49,996 nucleotides of DNA from Candidatus Omnitrophota bacterium (GTDB lineage: Bacteria; Omnitrophota; Gorgyraeia; Aquiviventales; Aquiviventaceae). The notes below the pieces were generated by a model, which had not been told where the DNA came from, did not search any database, and worked only from the letters and a program-made list of their open reading frames with translations. The stretch lies in the NCBI GenBank assembly GCA_016209275.1, contig JACQWM010000028.1, positions 1 to 49,996 on the forward strand, given 5' to 3'. Shown here piece by piece: positions 16,610 to 25,528 of this stretch (position 1 is the stretch's first letter; every line of letters starts with the position of its first letter). The position numbers were made by a program, and so were the translations under genes.

Positions 16610-16668
16610 AGCCCAAGGCGGGCACCGCCGCGAATAGCGGTGGTCGCCGAAGGGCATACCGAGGCCGA

Positions 16669-16700
16669 AGGCCGAGGTAACCAGGCGGCTCGGCCTTTTT
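16669..16700 (+). terminator. Riboswitch-linked intrinsic terminator
   Basis: AGGCCGAG 16669-16676 pairs with CTCGGCCT 16689-16696, followed by a T run to 16700. An alternative hairpin at 16658-16678 (ACC-GA-GGCC, loop GAA) uses the same left arm, so the two are mutually exclusive, as expected for an expression platform. Confidence 0.8.
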
Positions 16701-16705
16701 AGTTC

Positions 16706-16743
16706 GATATCAGATATGAAATGGGCATTTCATATCTGATATC
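16706..16743 (+). repeat. Palindromic element copy 3
   Basis: 38-bp palindrome, arm GATATCAGATATGAAATGG; the centre reads ATGGGCAT, one mismatch. It lies between the riboswitch terminator and the surface-protein gene. Confidence 0.9.
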
Positions 16744-16767
16744 GCCTTAAGACTCAGGAGGCGAGGG

Positions 16768-17379
16768 ATGGGACGTTCAACGATGAAGGCTTGGCTGCTC
16801 GTGGGGTTGCTCCTCGCCACCGCCGGCTACGTGATCGCCGAGGAGATCACGCTGACCACCTACTACCCCTCCCCCCGCGGGGTGTACCAGGAGTTGCGGT
16901 CGACGAATAGCACCTTTTTGGCGTACAACAGCGGCAACGTGGGGATTGGGACGGATCAGCCGGATGCGCAAGCCAAGCTGGATGTTAGTGGGCCGGTGCG
17001 AATGGGAAACTTTGATAACGCCCATCAGCCGCCAGATAATAGCACGGGTCAACCGTGCGCGGAAGGTGCACTCTACTACAACACCGACCACCACGAGTTC
17101 CGCGGCTGTATGCAAGGCTTCTGGAAACCGTTCGGGAATGCTCCAGTACCTACCGGCTGGTATGGATCTTGTTCAGAATCTTCAGGGGTCGGACCACCGC
17201 TGAACATAGACGCTAGTTGTGGCGCTTCAGCGCCCGCGACTTGCAGTGGTATAACATGCGTCTGCCCGGCGGCAGACTATGTCAAGACGGTGACTGGAAG
17301 TATCATATGGGAACCTGATCCACCGGGCCATCCTGGGATGACACAAAGCGCCACGAGCTATAGCTGCTTGAAGAAATAA
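16768..17379 (+). CDS. Secreted surface protein of the EITLTTYYPSPRGVY type
   Basis: 203 residues. A signal peptide (about residues 6-24, AWLLVGLLLATAGYVIAEE) is followed by EITLTTYYPSPRGVYQELRS. NVGIGTDQPDAQAKLDVSGP, a segment common in phage-tail-fibre-like and adhesin-like proteins, comes next, then ALYYNTDHHEFRGCMQGFWK. The C-terminal third is rich in cysteine (eight in about 90 residues), implying extracytoplasmic disulfides. An AGGAGGCG ribosome-binding site precedes the ATG. The riboswitch leader suggests control by a cyclic dinucleotide, fitting a role in attachment; this is inference. Confidence 0.75.
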   Translation: MGRSTMKAWLLVGLLLATAGYVIAEEITLTTYYPSPRGVYQELRSTNSTFLAYNSGNVGIGTDQPDAQAKLDVSGPVRMGNFDNAHQPPDNSTGQPCAEGALYYNTDHHEFRGCMQGFWKPFGNAPVPTGWYGSCSESSGVGPPLNIDASCGASAPATCSGITCVCPAADYVKTVTGSIIWEPDPPGHPGMTQSATSYSCLKK

Positions 17380-17444
17380 CCCACGACTCTCCTTGGTCGT
17401 TGACGCTCCTGCCGAAAATGCTGGTCCGACTATTTTCCATAGGA

Positions 17445-17472
17445 CTCGAAATTCGCCATGGCGAATTTCGAG
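17445..17472 (+). promoter_or_regulatory. Perfect palindrome upstream of the mazEF promoter
   Basis: 28-bp palindrome (CTCGAAATTCGCCA and complement), ending 7 bases before the -35 hexamer. Its position fits an operator or a hairpin ending the preceding transcript; there is no T run. Confidence 0.6.
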
Positions 17473-17479
17473 GAGGCGC

Positions 17480-17508
17480 TTGACACTGCCGGAACTCAGA
17501 TGTATACT
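17480..17508 (+). promoter_or_regulatory. Strong promoter of the mazEF pair
   Basis: TTGACA 17480-17485 and TATACT 17503-17508 with 17-base spacing, close to consensus. The start would be about 17515. Confidence 0.85.
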
Positions 17509-17553
17509 ATGGTATTGACGATCAGAATACTAAAGTAATCCTGGAGGATGCCG

Positions 17554-17808
17554 ATGGCACAGGCCGTGAAAACCGCGATCAGTTTTCCCCGGAGCGAATT
17601 TACGCGCCTTGAACAGCTCTGCAAGCGCACGCATCATAGCCGAAGCCGGATCCTGCTGATGGCATTTCGGACATGGCTGCGCATGAGAGAGCAAGAAGCT
17701 CTTGAGGAACGCTATGTTGCCGGCTATGCGCGCCACCCCGAGCTTGCCGCTGATGTCGAGGGGTACTACAAGGCCGGTCTGACCAGTTTGGCACGGGATT
17801 CCTGGTAA
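17554..17808 (+). CDS. mazE: Ribbon-helix-helix antitoxin of a MazEF-type pair
   Basis: 84 residues from ATG 17554, placed 6 bases after GGAGG; ATG 17548 is too close to that site. The N-terminal KTAISFPRSEFTRLEQLCKR followed by HSRSRILLMAFRTWL matches ribbon-helix-helix antitoxins: a beta strand, then two helices. The acidic, less ordered C-terminus would wrap the toxin. It overlaps the toxin gene by one base. Such antitoxins repress their own promoter, and the 28-bp palindrome upstream is a candidate operator. Confidence 0.8.
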   Translation: MAQAVKTAISFPRSEFTRLEQLCKRTHHSRSRILLMAFRTWLRMREQEALEERYVAGYARHPELAADVEGYYKAGLTSLARDSW

Positions 17809-18122
17809 TGCAGCGGGGCGAAGTGTGGTGGGCCGAGTTACCGACACCCATCGGGAAACGACCCGTGGTCATCATCTCGCGTCAACGGGCCATTCAGGTG
17901 AGAGTCTCCATCATTGTGGCGCAAGTGACCACGACCATCCGCGACATTCCGGTTGAAGTCCCCCTGGGTCAGACGGATGGCATGCCAAAACGGTGTGTCA
18001 TCAACTGCGATGTGCTGACGACGATTCCCAAGGAGGCGCTCAAGGAGCGGATGTGCTTCCTGACTCAAGAAAAGCTGCTCGCCCTCCATGCCGCGCTTCG
18101 CTTTGCCCTTGGCTTGGATTAA
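17808..18122 (+). CDS. mazF: MazF/PemK-family mRNA interferase toxin
   Basis: 104 residues. MQRGEVWWAELPTPIGKRPVVIIS is the classic PemK/MazF opening with the conserved arginine. NCDVLTTIPKEAL and the C-terminal LTQEKLLALHAALRFALGL complete the domain. It is expected to cut RNA at short sequence motifs; the specificity cannot be read here. It is fully intact. Confidence 0.9.
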   Translation: MQRGEVWWAELPTPIGKRPVVIISRQRAIQVRVSIIVAQVTTTIRDIPVEVPLGQTDGMPKRCVINCDVLTTIPKEALKERMCFLTQEKLLALHAALRFALGLD

Positions 18123-18144
18123 TTCTTCGATCCGCTCGTTGTAG

Positions 18145-18173
18145 TTGACGCTCCCTCCGAAAAGGCGTATCAT
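18145..18173 (+). promoter_or_regulatory. Promoter of the lpxL-lpt genes, near-leaderless
   Basis: TTGACG 18145-18150 and TATCAT 18168-18173 with 17-base spacing. The start codon at 18186 is only 12 bases past the -10 element, leaving a leader of about six bases with no ribosome-binding site. Confidence 0.7.
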
Positions 18174-18185
18174 ATTTCGCTGATT

Positions 18186-20082
18186 ATGAAGCACCCTATC
18201 CGTCGACGAATCATGTACTTAGGGTTCCAGGCGCTGCGCGTAAGCGCCCAAGCGCTTCCCCTGCCAGCCGCCCAGGCGGTTGGGGCAGCGCTGGGAACGG
18301 CAGCCTACTATTTCATCGGTAGCCAGCGGCGCCTCGCCCACCAGCATCTCGCCTACGCCCTGGGGCCTTCGGTCAGTCCATCGCTGCGGCGGCGGATTGC
18401 GCGCGGGGTGTTCGTCAATCTCGGGCGCAATATGATGGAATGGCTCCAGGTGCCGAAGCTCTCGACGGCGGATCTGCAGCAGCTGATTTCGGCCGAAGGC
18501 ATCGACCACATCCGCGAAACGCTGAAGCAGGGCAACGGCGCCTTGATGGTGACGGCGCACTTCGGCAACTGGGAGCTGATTCCGCTCTATCTTCGATCGC
18601 TCGGTTTTGAAGGGGCGGTGCTCGCACGCCGGCTGCGGTATCCGGAGTATGAATCATTTTTGATTTCGATGCGCGGCGCAAAAGGCGTGACCACGCTGGC
18701 CCGCGGTGCGGCCAAAGATGTGGCCGCACTCTTGCGCGCGAATCAGCTCATCGGGCTGTTGCCGGATCAGGACATCGACAGCCTCGATGGCGTGTTCGTC
18801 GACTTTTTCGGCCAGCCGGCGCATACGCCGATTGGGCCGGCCGCGCTCTCCGTGATGACCGGGGCACCCATCATCCCTTGTTTTCTCCGTCGAGACGGAC
18901 GGCGATTTCGCTTGAGCGTTGAGCCGCCGTTGCGCGCGCCGCCAGGCGCCGATCGGACGGCAGCCATGCGCGAATTAACGCAGGCCTGGAGCGCGGTGGT
19001 CGAGTCCGCTATCCGCCGGTACCCTGAGCAGTGGGTCTGGATGCATCGTCGCTGGAAGACTCGTCCCACCAGCGAAACGGCGACACAGGACACACGACCC
19101 ATGACACACGACACACGCCAGGGGCCTGTTCCTGCAGCAACCAGGACGTCCGGAACGTCACAGTCATGGGTCATGGGTCATGCGTCATGGGTCGCTCTAT
19201 TGCTCTGTGCTTCGTTGATCGGATGCGGCAAGTTCGGTGGCACCAAGCACGCCGCCAAGCCGGCCGCGCCCCAAACCGAGCAGCGAATGAGCAGCTTCAC
19301 GCTGACCGGCTACCATCAAGGCGGCGGCACGAAGTGGGTGCTCAATGGCCAAGGGGCGACGCTTGAGGAGAACCTGGTCACGATCCTGCGCCCAGACGCC
19401 ACCGGGTTTGACCCCGGGCGCACGGCGTATCTGACGGCCTCGATCGCCCGGGTCAATCAGACCAACCGCCATGTGCAGATGGAGCACGACGTGACCATCC
19501 ACACCACCGACGGGTTGTGGCTCTCAACGCCGCGGCTCAATTGGATCCCGGATGATAACCGCATGAGCACGGATCAATCGGTGCGCATCGAGACCGATCA
19601 CATGCTGCTGCGGGGGCGGGGGCTCAACGGCCTCACGCAGCTAAAATTCGCGCGGCTTGAGCAGGACATCGAAATGGTGCTCAATCCCTCCGACCATGAC
19701 GCCGTCAGCCTCAACCACCCCGACGGGCCCGGCCAGGTGACGATCACCTGCGACGGGCCGCTGTCATTCGACTACCAGCACAGCGTGGCCACGTTTGAGC
19801 GCAACGTCCATGTCAACGACCCCAACGGCGATCTCTATTCGGATCGGCTCGTCGCCTACATCGATCAGGCCACGCATACCATCAAGTATGCCGAAGCCAC
19901 CGGCAGAGTCCGCATCCATCAGCATGACAATACCGCGCTCTCCGATCGGGCGGTGTATGAGCCCGGAAAAGGCAAGATCACGCTGGTGGGAAAACCGTCG
20001 CTGCTGCTGTACCCGACGGAGAAGAATCAACCCCCGCAACTGTCGCTCGGCGGCCTGATGGAATCGCCGAGCCCGACCACGC

Positions 20083-20102
<20 letters not shown>
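18186..20102 (+). CDS. LpxL-type lipid A acyltransferase joined in frame to an LptC/LptA lipoprotein
   Basis: 638 residues in one frame. Residues 1-295 are a lysophospholipid/lauroyl acyltransferase of the LpxL/HtrB family, with the catalytic H-x4-E in TAHFGNWEL and GLLPDQD. From residue 297 a 7-bp repeat element is translated ([12 protein letters not shown] to [11 protein letters not shown]). ATG 19173, inside that element, begins a textbook lipoprotein signal ([12 protein letters not shown], lipobox cysteine at residue 347). An LptC-like domain (about 370-480) and an LptA/OstA-like domain (about 490-625) follow. One working chain is unlikely, since the second half should be exported. Two proteins, or a switchable fusion, are more likely. 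It overlaps lptB by 20 bases. Confidence 0.88.
19074..19194 (+). repeat. 7-bp inverted-pair repeat element (CATGACA family), copy 1
   Basis: Left arm after GAAACGGCGA: CGACACAGGACACACGACCC then ATGACACACGACACACG, to about 19118. Right arm 19161-19194: units of GTCATGG ending GGGTCGC. The arms are complementary, so a long hairpin is possible. It sits between the acyltransferase and LptC parts. Confidence 0.85.
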
Positions 20103-20805
<703 letters not shown>

Positions 20806-20838
20806 CCGCGAAGGGCACCCAGCGACCTCGAACGACCC

Positions 20839-21951
20839 ATGGCCTTGTTCAAGAAGTCCACACGCCCAACACGAGACGGCGATGATCACGCGGTGACCGA
20901 GACCGCTCCCTGCGAAAAATCGCTGCGCCTCGTGATGAGCCCGCAGGAGGTCGCCCCCGTGCGGGCCGCGGTCCTCGCCGAATTCCAAAAGGAAGCCGCC
21001 CTGCCGGGATTCCGGAAAGGCAAAGCGCCGGTGGAGCTGGTGCGGCGCCAGTACGCCGATGCGATTCAGCAGGAGCTGGTGCAGCGGCTCAGCCGCCGCG
21101 CCCTGGAGCAGGCTGCCAAGGCGCATCAGCTCAAACCCGTCGGGCCCTTCGAAGTCAAGCAGGTGCAGCTCAACGACGCCGATGGCCTGACGTTGGAAGC
21201 GACGGTTGAAGTTGAGCCGACGTTTGCGTTGGGCGCGTACACAGGCCTTCCGCTGACCGAGCCATCCTTGGAGGTAGCCGCGGAGGAGCTGCAGCGCGCG
21301 CTCGCGTCGCTGCAAGACTCGATGGCGCAGCTCGTGCCGGCCGGCGAGGGCCAGCCGAAAGAGCGGAAAGTCCCGCCGCTGGACGAGGCGTTCGCCAAAG
21401 ACCTGGGATTCGACACCGTCGCGAAACTCACCGAGCATGTGGAAGCCAAGCTGCGGGAGCAAAAGCGCGCCGCGCAGGCGCGCGATGTGGAAACGGCGTT
21501 GTGCGACGAGCTGCTGGCTCGCCACGCCTTTGCCGTGCCGGCGAAGCTGGTGGCGCGGCAAACCGAGCAGCTCACGCGCGATTTTCGAGTTCGGCTGCTC
21601 CTCTCCGGCATCACCGAAGGCCAGGTGGAGGAGGAGCTGAAGAAATTCACCGAGCAATTGCGCACGAGCGCTGCGCGCCATGTCAAATTGGCGTTTATCC
21701 TCGATCGGATCGCCGAGGCAGAGCAGATCGGCGTTGCGGAGCAAGATCTCGTCGAGCGATTGTGGAGATTATCGCAGCGATGGAAGAAAGACCCGGCTGA
21801 CGTGCGCAAGATCTTTGATGCCCAAGGGCTCTGGGGGTCGGTGGCCTCGGCCATCCGGCAAGAGAAGACGATTGAGCTGTTGAAACGTGAAGCCAAAATC
21901 ACTCAATCACTGAATCACCCAATTACTCAATCACCGGTTCAGCAACCATGA
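20839..21951 (+). CDS. tig: Trigger factor lacking the PPIase domain
   Basis: 370 residues, against about 430 for standard trigger factor. The ribosome-binding domain is present with the signature GFRKGKAP near residue 56 and ends around [16 protein letters not shown]. The sequence then passes almost directly ([18 protein letters not shown]) to [21 protein letters not shown], the opening of the C-terminal chaperone domain, so the FKBP-like PPIase domain of about 90 residues is missing. The last residues ([13 protein letters not shown]) are encoded by an 8-bp repeat array. Chaperone function probably remains. It stands before clpP, a common arrangement, and overlaps it or its leader. Confidence 0.9.
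   Translation: MALFKKSTRPTRDGDDHAVTETAPCEKSLRLVMSPQEVAPVRAAVLAEFQKEAALPGFRKGKAPVELVRRQYADAIQQELVQRLSRRALEQAAKAHQLKPVGPFEVKQVQLNDADGLTLEATVEVEPTFALGAYTGLPLTEPSLEVAAEELQRALASLQDSMAQLVPAGEGQPKERKVPPLDEAFAKDLGFDTVAKLTEHVEAKLREQKRAAQARDVETALCDELLARHAFAVPAKLVARQTEQLTRDFRVRLLLSGITEGQVEEELKKFTEQLRTSAARHVKLAFILDRIAEAEQIGVAEQDLVERLWRLSQRWKKDPADVRKIFDAQGLWGSVASAIRQEKTIELLKREAKITQSLNHPITQSPVQQP
21897..21935 (+). repeat. 8-bp repeat array at the tig end (ATCACTCA family)
   Basis: AATCACTCAATCACTGAATC then ACCCAATTACTCAATCACC. It encodes the C-terminal tail of trigger factor. Confidence 0.8.
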
Positions 21952-21959
21952 GGGGGAAG

Positions 21960-22568
21960 ATGAGCAGCGAGCACGGACAACTGTTGGTTCCGATGGTCGT
22001 GGAGCAATCGCCGCGCGGAGAGCGCGCCTACGATATCTACTCACGGCTGCTCAAAGATCGCATTGTCTTTATCGGCACGCCAATCGATGACGTGGTGTCC
22101 AACCTGATCATCGCGCAATTATTGTTCTTGCAGAACGAGGATCCGGATAAGGAAATCAACATCTATATCAATTCCCCGGGCGGCTCGGTGACGGCGGGCC
22201 TGGCCATTTACGACACGATGCAGTTTGTGAAGCCGCCGGTGGCGACGTACTGCGTGGGGCAGGCGGCGAGCATGGGCGCCTTGCTCTTGTGCGCGGGCAC
22301 GAAAGGCAAGCGGTTTGCGTTGCCGGATGCGCGCATCATGATCCATCAGCCGTGGGGCGGGGCCCAAGGGGCCGCGTCGGATATTTCGATTCAGGCGCGG
22401 GAGATTTTGCGGTTGCGCGAGAAAATTAACGAGCTGCTGGTCAAGCACACCACCCAGCCCTTGGACAAAATCGAAAAGGACACCGACCGCGACTACTTCA
22501 TGTCCGCCGATGAAGCCAAAGAGTACGGCATCGTGGATGAAGTGATCCGCGGCAAACCAAAGAAGTGA
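21960..22568 (+). CDS. clpP: ATP-dependent Clp protease proteolytic subunit
   Basis: 202 residues from ATG 21960, just after GAGGGGGAA; ATG 21948 overlapping the tig stop is an alternative. [14 protein letters not shown] opens the mature domain. The catalytic serine is in [11 protein letters not shown] and the histidine in [12 protein letters not shown]. The aspartate of the triad is in the [11 protein letters not shown] segment. It forms the chambered protease with ClpX or ClpA, neither of which is in the window. Its stop codon lies inside a repeat array. Confidence 0.97.
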   Translation: MSSEHGQLLVPMVVEQSPRGERAYDIYSRLLKDRIVFIGTPIDDVVSNLIIAQLLFLQNEDPDKEINIYINSPGGSVTAGLAIYDTMQFVKPPVATYCVGQAASMGALLLCAGTKGKRFALPDARIMIHQPWGGAQGAASDISIQAREILRLREKINELLVKHTTQPLDKIEKDTDRDYFMSADEAKEYGIVDEVIRGKPKK

Positions 22569-22656
22569 TTGAGTGATTCAGTGATTGGGTGATTGAGAGA
22601 TTTGTGTGCTGGGCAAGCCGCCGCTTAATCACCCAATCACTTAATTACTGAATCAC
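22565..22656 (+). repeat. 8-bp inverted-pair repeat element between clpP and the aminotransferase gene
   Basis: Left arm 22565-22597 (units GTGATTGA, GTGATTCA, GTGATTGG) and right arm 22624-22656 (units AATCACCC, AATCACTT, AATTACTG) are complementary at 29 of 33 positions, giving a hairpin with a 26-base loop. It holds the clpP stop. Confidence 0.88.
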
Positions 22657-22677
22657 TAACGATTGGAGCGTGTAGTG

Positions 22678-23781
22678 ATGAATTCAGACATGTTACTCAC
22701 TCCAGGACCGACGCCGTTGCCGCCGCAGGTGAGGGAGGCGCTCGGACGGCCGATCATTCATCACCGCACGGCCGCCTACCGCGCCTTATTTAAGCGCGCG
22801 ATGGCCGGCATGAAAACGGCGATGCAGACGGCCAACGATGTCGTGTGTCTGACCAGCTCAGGCACGGGTGCTATGGAAGCGGCCGTGGTGAATCTGCTCT
22901 CACCGGGCGATGAGGCGATCGTCATTCTCGGAGGAAAATTCGCCGAGCGATGGGAGAAACTCTGCAAAGCCTTTTGTGTCAAAGCCACGACGATCCCTGT
23001 CGCCTATGGCGATCCGGTTGATCCGCAAAAAGTGGCCGAAGCGCTTAACACGCATCCCAACGCGAACGCGGTGTTCGCCACACTCTGCGAGACCTCAACT
23101 GGCGTCGTCAACGACATCAAGGCGATTGCCGCGCTGACCCGCAACAGCCCGGCGGTGCTGGTGGTCGATGCGATCAGCGGCCTGCTCGCCGATGACTGCA
23201 AGACCGATGAGTGGGGCATCGATGTGGTCGTCACCGGCTCGCAAAAGGGGCTGATGCTGCCGCCAGGTCTTGCCTTTTTGAGCCTGAGTACCCGCGCCTG
23301 GGCGTTGGTCGACCAATCCAAGACGCCGCGCTTCTACACCGATCTGCGGCTGTACAAAAAATCTCTGGCGGATGATGACACGCCGTTTACGTCAGCCGTC
23401 TCGACGGTGATCGCCCTGGATGAAGCGTTGAAGCTGATTTTGAGCACAGGGGTGGCGCAGCAGATCGCGCGGTGCGCGTCGATGGCTGAAGCCACGCGCG
23501 CTGGTGCGAAAGCGCTTGGGCTCACCCTGTTTTCCAAGCGACCCTCGAATGGAGTCACGGCCATCAACGTGCCGGCCGGCATCGACGGAAAAAAACTGAC
23601 CAAGACGATGTATGAGCGCTCGCATGTGATGGTGGCCGGCGGCCAGGGCGAGATGGAAGGCAAAATCTTTCGGTTTGCCCACATGGGCTTCATTTCACCG
23701 GAGGACATCGCGGCGGGATTGACCGCCTTGGAAGGCGCATTAACCGAGTTGGGCTATAAAGCCGTAGGAGCGAGAACGTGA
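22678..23781 (+). CDS. Class V pyridoxal-phosphate aminotransferase (serine-glyoxylate/alanine-glyoxylate type)
   Basis: 367 residues. LLTPGPTPLPPQVREAL and HHRTAAYRALF open the fold; SSGTGAMEAAVVNLL binds the cofactor phosphate and TGSQKGLMLPPGLAF holds the Schiff-base lysine. The family includes serine-pyruvate, serine-glyoxylate and phosphoserine-type aminotransferases. Direct coupling to serA (its stop overlaps the serA start) suggests it works in serine synthesis, as a substitute for SerC, which is inference. The start ATG follows GATTGGAGCG. Confidence 0.85.
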   Translation: MNSDMLLTPGPTPLPPQVREALGRPIIHHRTAAYRALFKRAMAGMKTAMQTANDVVCLTSSGTGAMEAAVVNLLSPGDEAIVILGGKFAERWEKLCKAFCVKATTIPVAYGDPVDPQKVAEALNTHPNANAVFATLCETSTGVVNDIKAIAALTRNSPAVLVVDAISGLLADDCKTDEWGIDVVVTGSQKGLMLPPGLAFLSLSTRAWALVDQSKTPRFYTDLRLYKKSLADDDTPFTSAVSTVIALDEALKLILSTGVAQQIARCASMAEATRAGAKALGLTLFSKRPSNGVTAINVPAGIDGKKLTKTMYERSHVMVAGGQGEMEGKIFRFAHMGFISPEDIAAGLTALEGALTELGYKAVGART

Positions 23782-25421
23782 TGCCACAGACAGCAGACAG
23801 CAGACCGCAGACCGCAGACCGAGCGAAGAAAGAGACGGCACAGCTGAAGGTGCTGATTGCGGATCATCTGTCGGAGGATGGGATCAAGATTCTGAAGTCG
23901 GAAAAGGGGTTAGCGGTTGATATCAAAACTGGCCTCTCGCCCAAGGATCTCGCGGAGATCATCGAGCCGTATGACGGGCTGGTGGTGCGCAGCGCGACCA
24001 AAGTGACGGCTGAGGTCATCGCCAAGGCCAAGAACCTGAAGGTCATCGGGCGCGCAGGGGTCGGCCTCGACAATGTCGACGCGGAGGCGGCGACCAAGCG
24101 CGGCATCATCGTCATGAACGTGCCGGCCGGCAACACGATCTCCACGGCCGAGCATACGATGAGCATGATCATGGCCTGCGCGCGCAGCATTCCCCAAGCC
24201 GATGCGCATGTGCGATCCGGGTTGTGGGAGCGCTCGAAATTCGTGGGGACCGAGCTCTTCGGCAAGACGCTGGGCATCGTCGGGTTCGGCAAAATCGGCT
24301 CCGAGGTGGCGAAGCGCGCGCAATCCTTCGGCATGCGGGTGATCGCGTACGACCCCTTTCTCTCATCCGAACGCGCGCAGCAGCTTGAGATTCAACTGAC
24401 GGACTTAAAGACCCTCTACCAGGAAGCCGATTTCATCACGGTGCATACGCCGCTGACGGCCGAAACGAAGCACATGATCGGCGAGAAAGAAATCGCCATG
24501 ATGAAATCCGGCGTGCGGCTCATCAACTGCGCGCGAGGCGGCATCATCGATGAGGCGGCCCTCAAGACGGCGATCGATGAGGGCAAAGTCAGCGGAGCCG
24601 CGATCGATGTGTTCGAGGAAGAGCCGCCGAAAGACAATCCGCTCTTCAAGCTGTCCAAAGTCGTCTGCACGCCGCATCTTGGGGCCTCGACGCAAGAGGC
24701 GCAGCTCAATGTGGCCATTGAAGTGGCGAAGCAGGTGGCCGATGCGCTCTTAGGCCGCGGCATCCGCAATGCGGTGAACATGCCCTCCGTGGATGCGAAG
24801 ACGCTGCAAGTGCTGCAGCCGTACATCATCCTCGGCGAGCGGCTGGGGTCGCTCGCCTCGCAGCTGGCCGGCCAAATCGCCGAGGTGCGCGTCACCTATG
24901 TGGGCGAAGTGACCTCGCACGATACGTCGCCAGTCACCCTCGCGATCCTCAAAGGCATTCTGCAGCCGATGGTGGGCGAGAATGTGAATTACGTGAATGC
25001 GTCGCTGATCGCCGCCGAGCGCGGCGTCAAAGTGGTGGAAGCGAAAGCGAGCCGGATGGAAGAATTCGCCAATGTGCTCGCCCTCGAGGTGCTCAGCGAT
25101 GGAAAAACATTGACGCTGCAGGGCACGCTCTCCGCGCGCCGCCAGCCGCGCATCGTGAAGATTGACAAGTATTTCGTGGAGGCCACACCGGAAGGCTACA
25201 TGCTGATCCTGAAAAACCAGGATAAGCCGGGGTTGATCGGCAGCCTCGGCACGCTGCTCGGGGCGGCGAAGATCAACATCGCGGGCATGACGAACGGGCG
25301 CGATGAGCCGGGTGGCACGGCCATCACCGTCATCAACATCGACAACGCGATCCCTCCCAAAGTCATGGAGCAAGTGAAGAAACTCAAGCATGTGCTGGAT
25401 GCAAAACTGATCAAACTATGA
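23781..25421 (+). CDS. serA: D-3-phosphoglycerate dehydrogenase
   Basis: 546 residues, the long form. The catalytic and NAD domains show RSATKVTAEVI, GRAGVGLDNVD, GIVGFGKIGSEVAKRA, NCARGGIIDEAAL with the active arginine, and HLGASTQEAQ with the histidine. An allosteric substrate-binding domain follows and an ACT domain closes the protein (YMLILKNQDKPGLIGSLGTLL), the usual serine-feedback site. The first 20 residues (MPQTADSRPQTADRAKKETA) are repeat-encoded and not part of the family. A GTG at 23850 would give the normal start. Confidence 0.96.
   Translation: MPQTADSRPQTADRAKKETAQLKVLIADHLSEDGIKILKSEKGLAVDIKTGLSPKDLAEIIEPYDGLVVRSATKVTAEVIAKAKNLKVIGRAGVGLDNVDAEAATKRGIIVMNVPAGNTISTAEHTMSMIMACARSIPQADAHVRSGLWERSKFVGTELFGKTLGIVGFGKIGSEVAKRAQSFGMRVIAYDPFLSSERAQQLEIQLTDLKTLYQEADFITVHTPLTAETKHMIGEKEIAMMKSGVRLINCARGGIIDEAALKTAIDEGKVSGAAIDVFEEEPPKDNPLFKLSKVVCTPHLGASTQEAQLNVAIEVAKQVADALLGRGIRNAVNMPSVDAKTLQVLQPYIILGERLGSLASQLAGQIAEVRVTYVGEVTSHDTSPVTLAILKGILQPMVGENVNYVNASLIAAERGVKVVEAKASRMEEFANVLALEVLSDGKTLTLQGTLSARRQPRIVKIDKYFVEATPEGYMLILKNQDKPGLIGSLGTLLGAAKINIAGMTNGRDEPGGTAITVINIDNAIPPKVMEQVKKLKHVLDAKLIKL
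23785..23821 (+). repeat. 7-bp repeat array at the serA start (GCAGACC family)
   Basis: CACAGACAGCAGACAGCAGA then three GCAGACC units. It encodes the N-terminal tail of SerA. Confidence 0.8.
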
Positions 25422-25519
25422 CGAAACGGCGATCCAGGACACATGACACATGACCCGTGACCCATGACTTTTCTGTGTGGCTTTAGTCATGAGTCTTGGG
25501 TCATGAGTCATGTGTCGCA
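25420..25519 (+). repeat. 7-bp inverted-pair repeat element (CATGACA family), copy 2
   Basis: It starts at the serA stop with GACGAAACGGCGATCC. Left arm: GGACACATGACACATGACCC and following units to 25468. Right arm from 25484: AGTCATGAGTCTTGGGTCAT to GTGTCGC. It ends ten bases before the purA start. Confidence 0.88.
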
Positions 25520-25528
25520 GTGAGAGAG

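Noticed and set aside
16196-18122. The accessory island as an integrated prophage or transposon
   Set aside because: It has an excisionase-like HTH gene, but I see no integrase, transposase, attachment-site duplication or phage structural genes.
22565-22656. Possible CRISPR array
   Set aside because: Units are 8 bp and contiguous, with no spacers and no cas genes. It is an inverted pair of tandem arrays.
25496-25528. Upstream start of purA at ATG 25496
   Set aside because: The added residues (GHESCVAVRE) come from the repeat element, and the family begins at the MNTVVVGAQWGDEGKG position.
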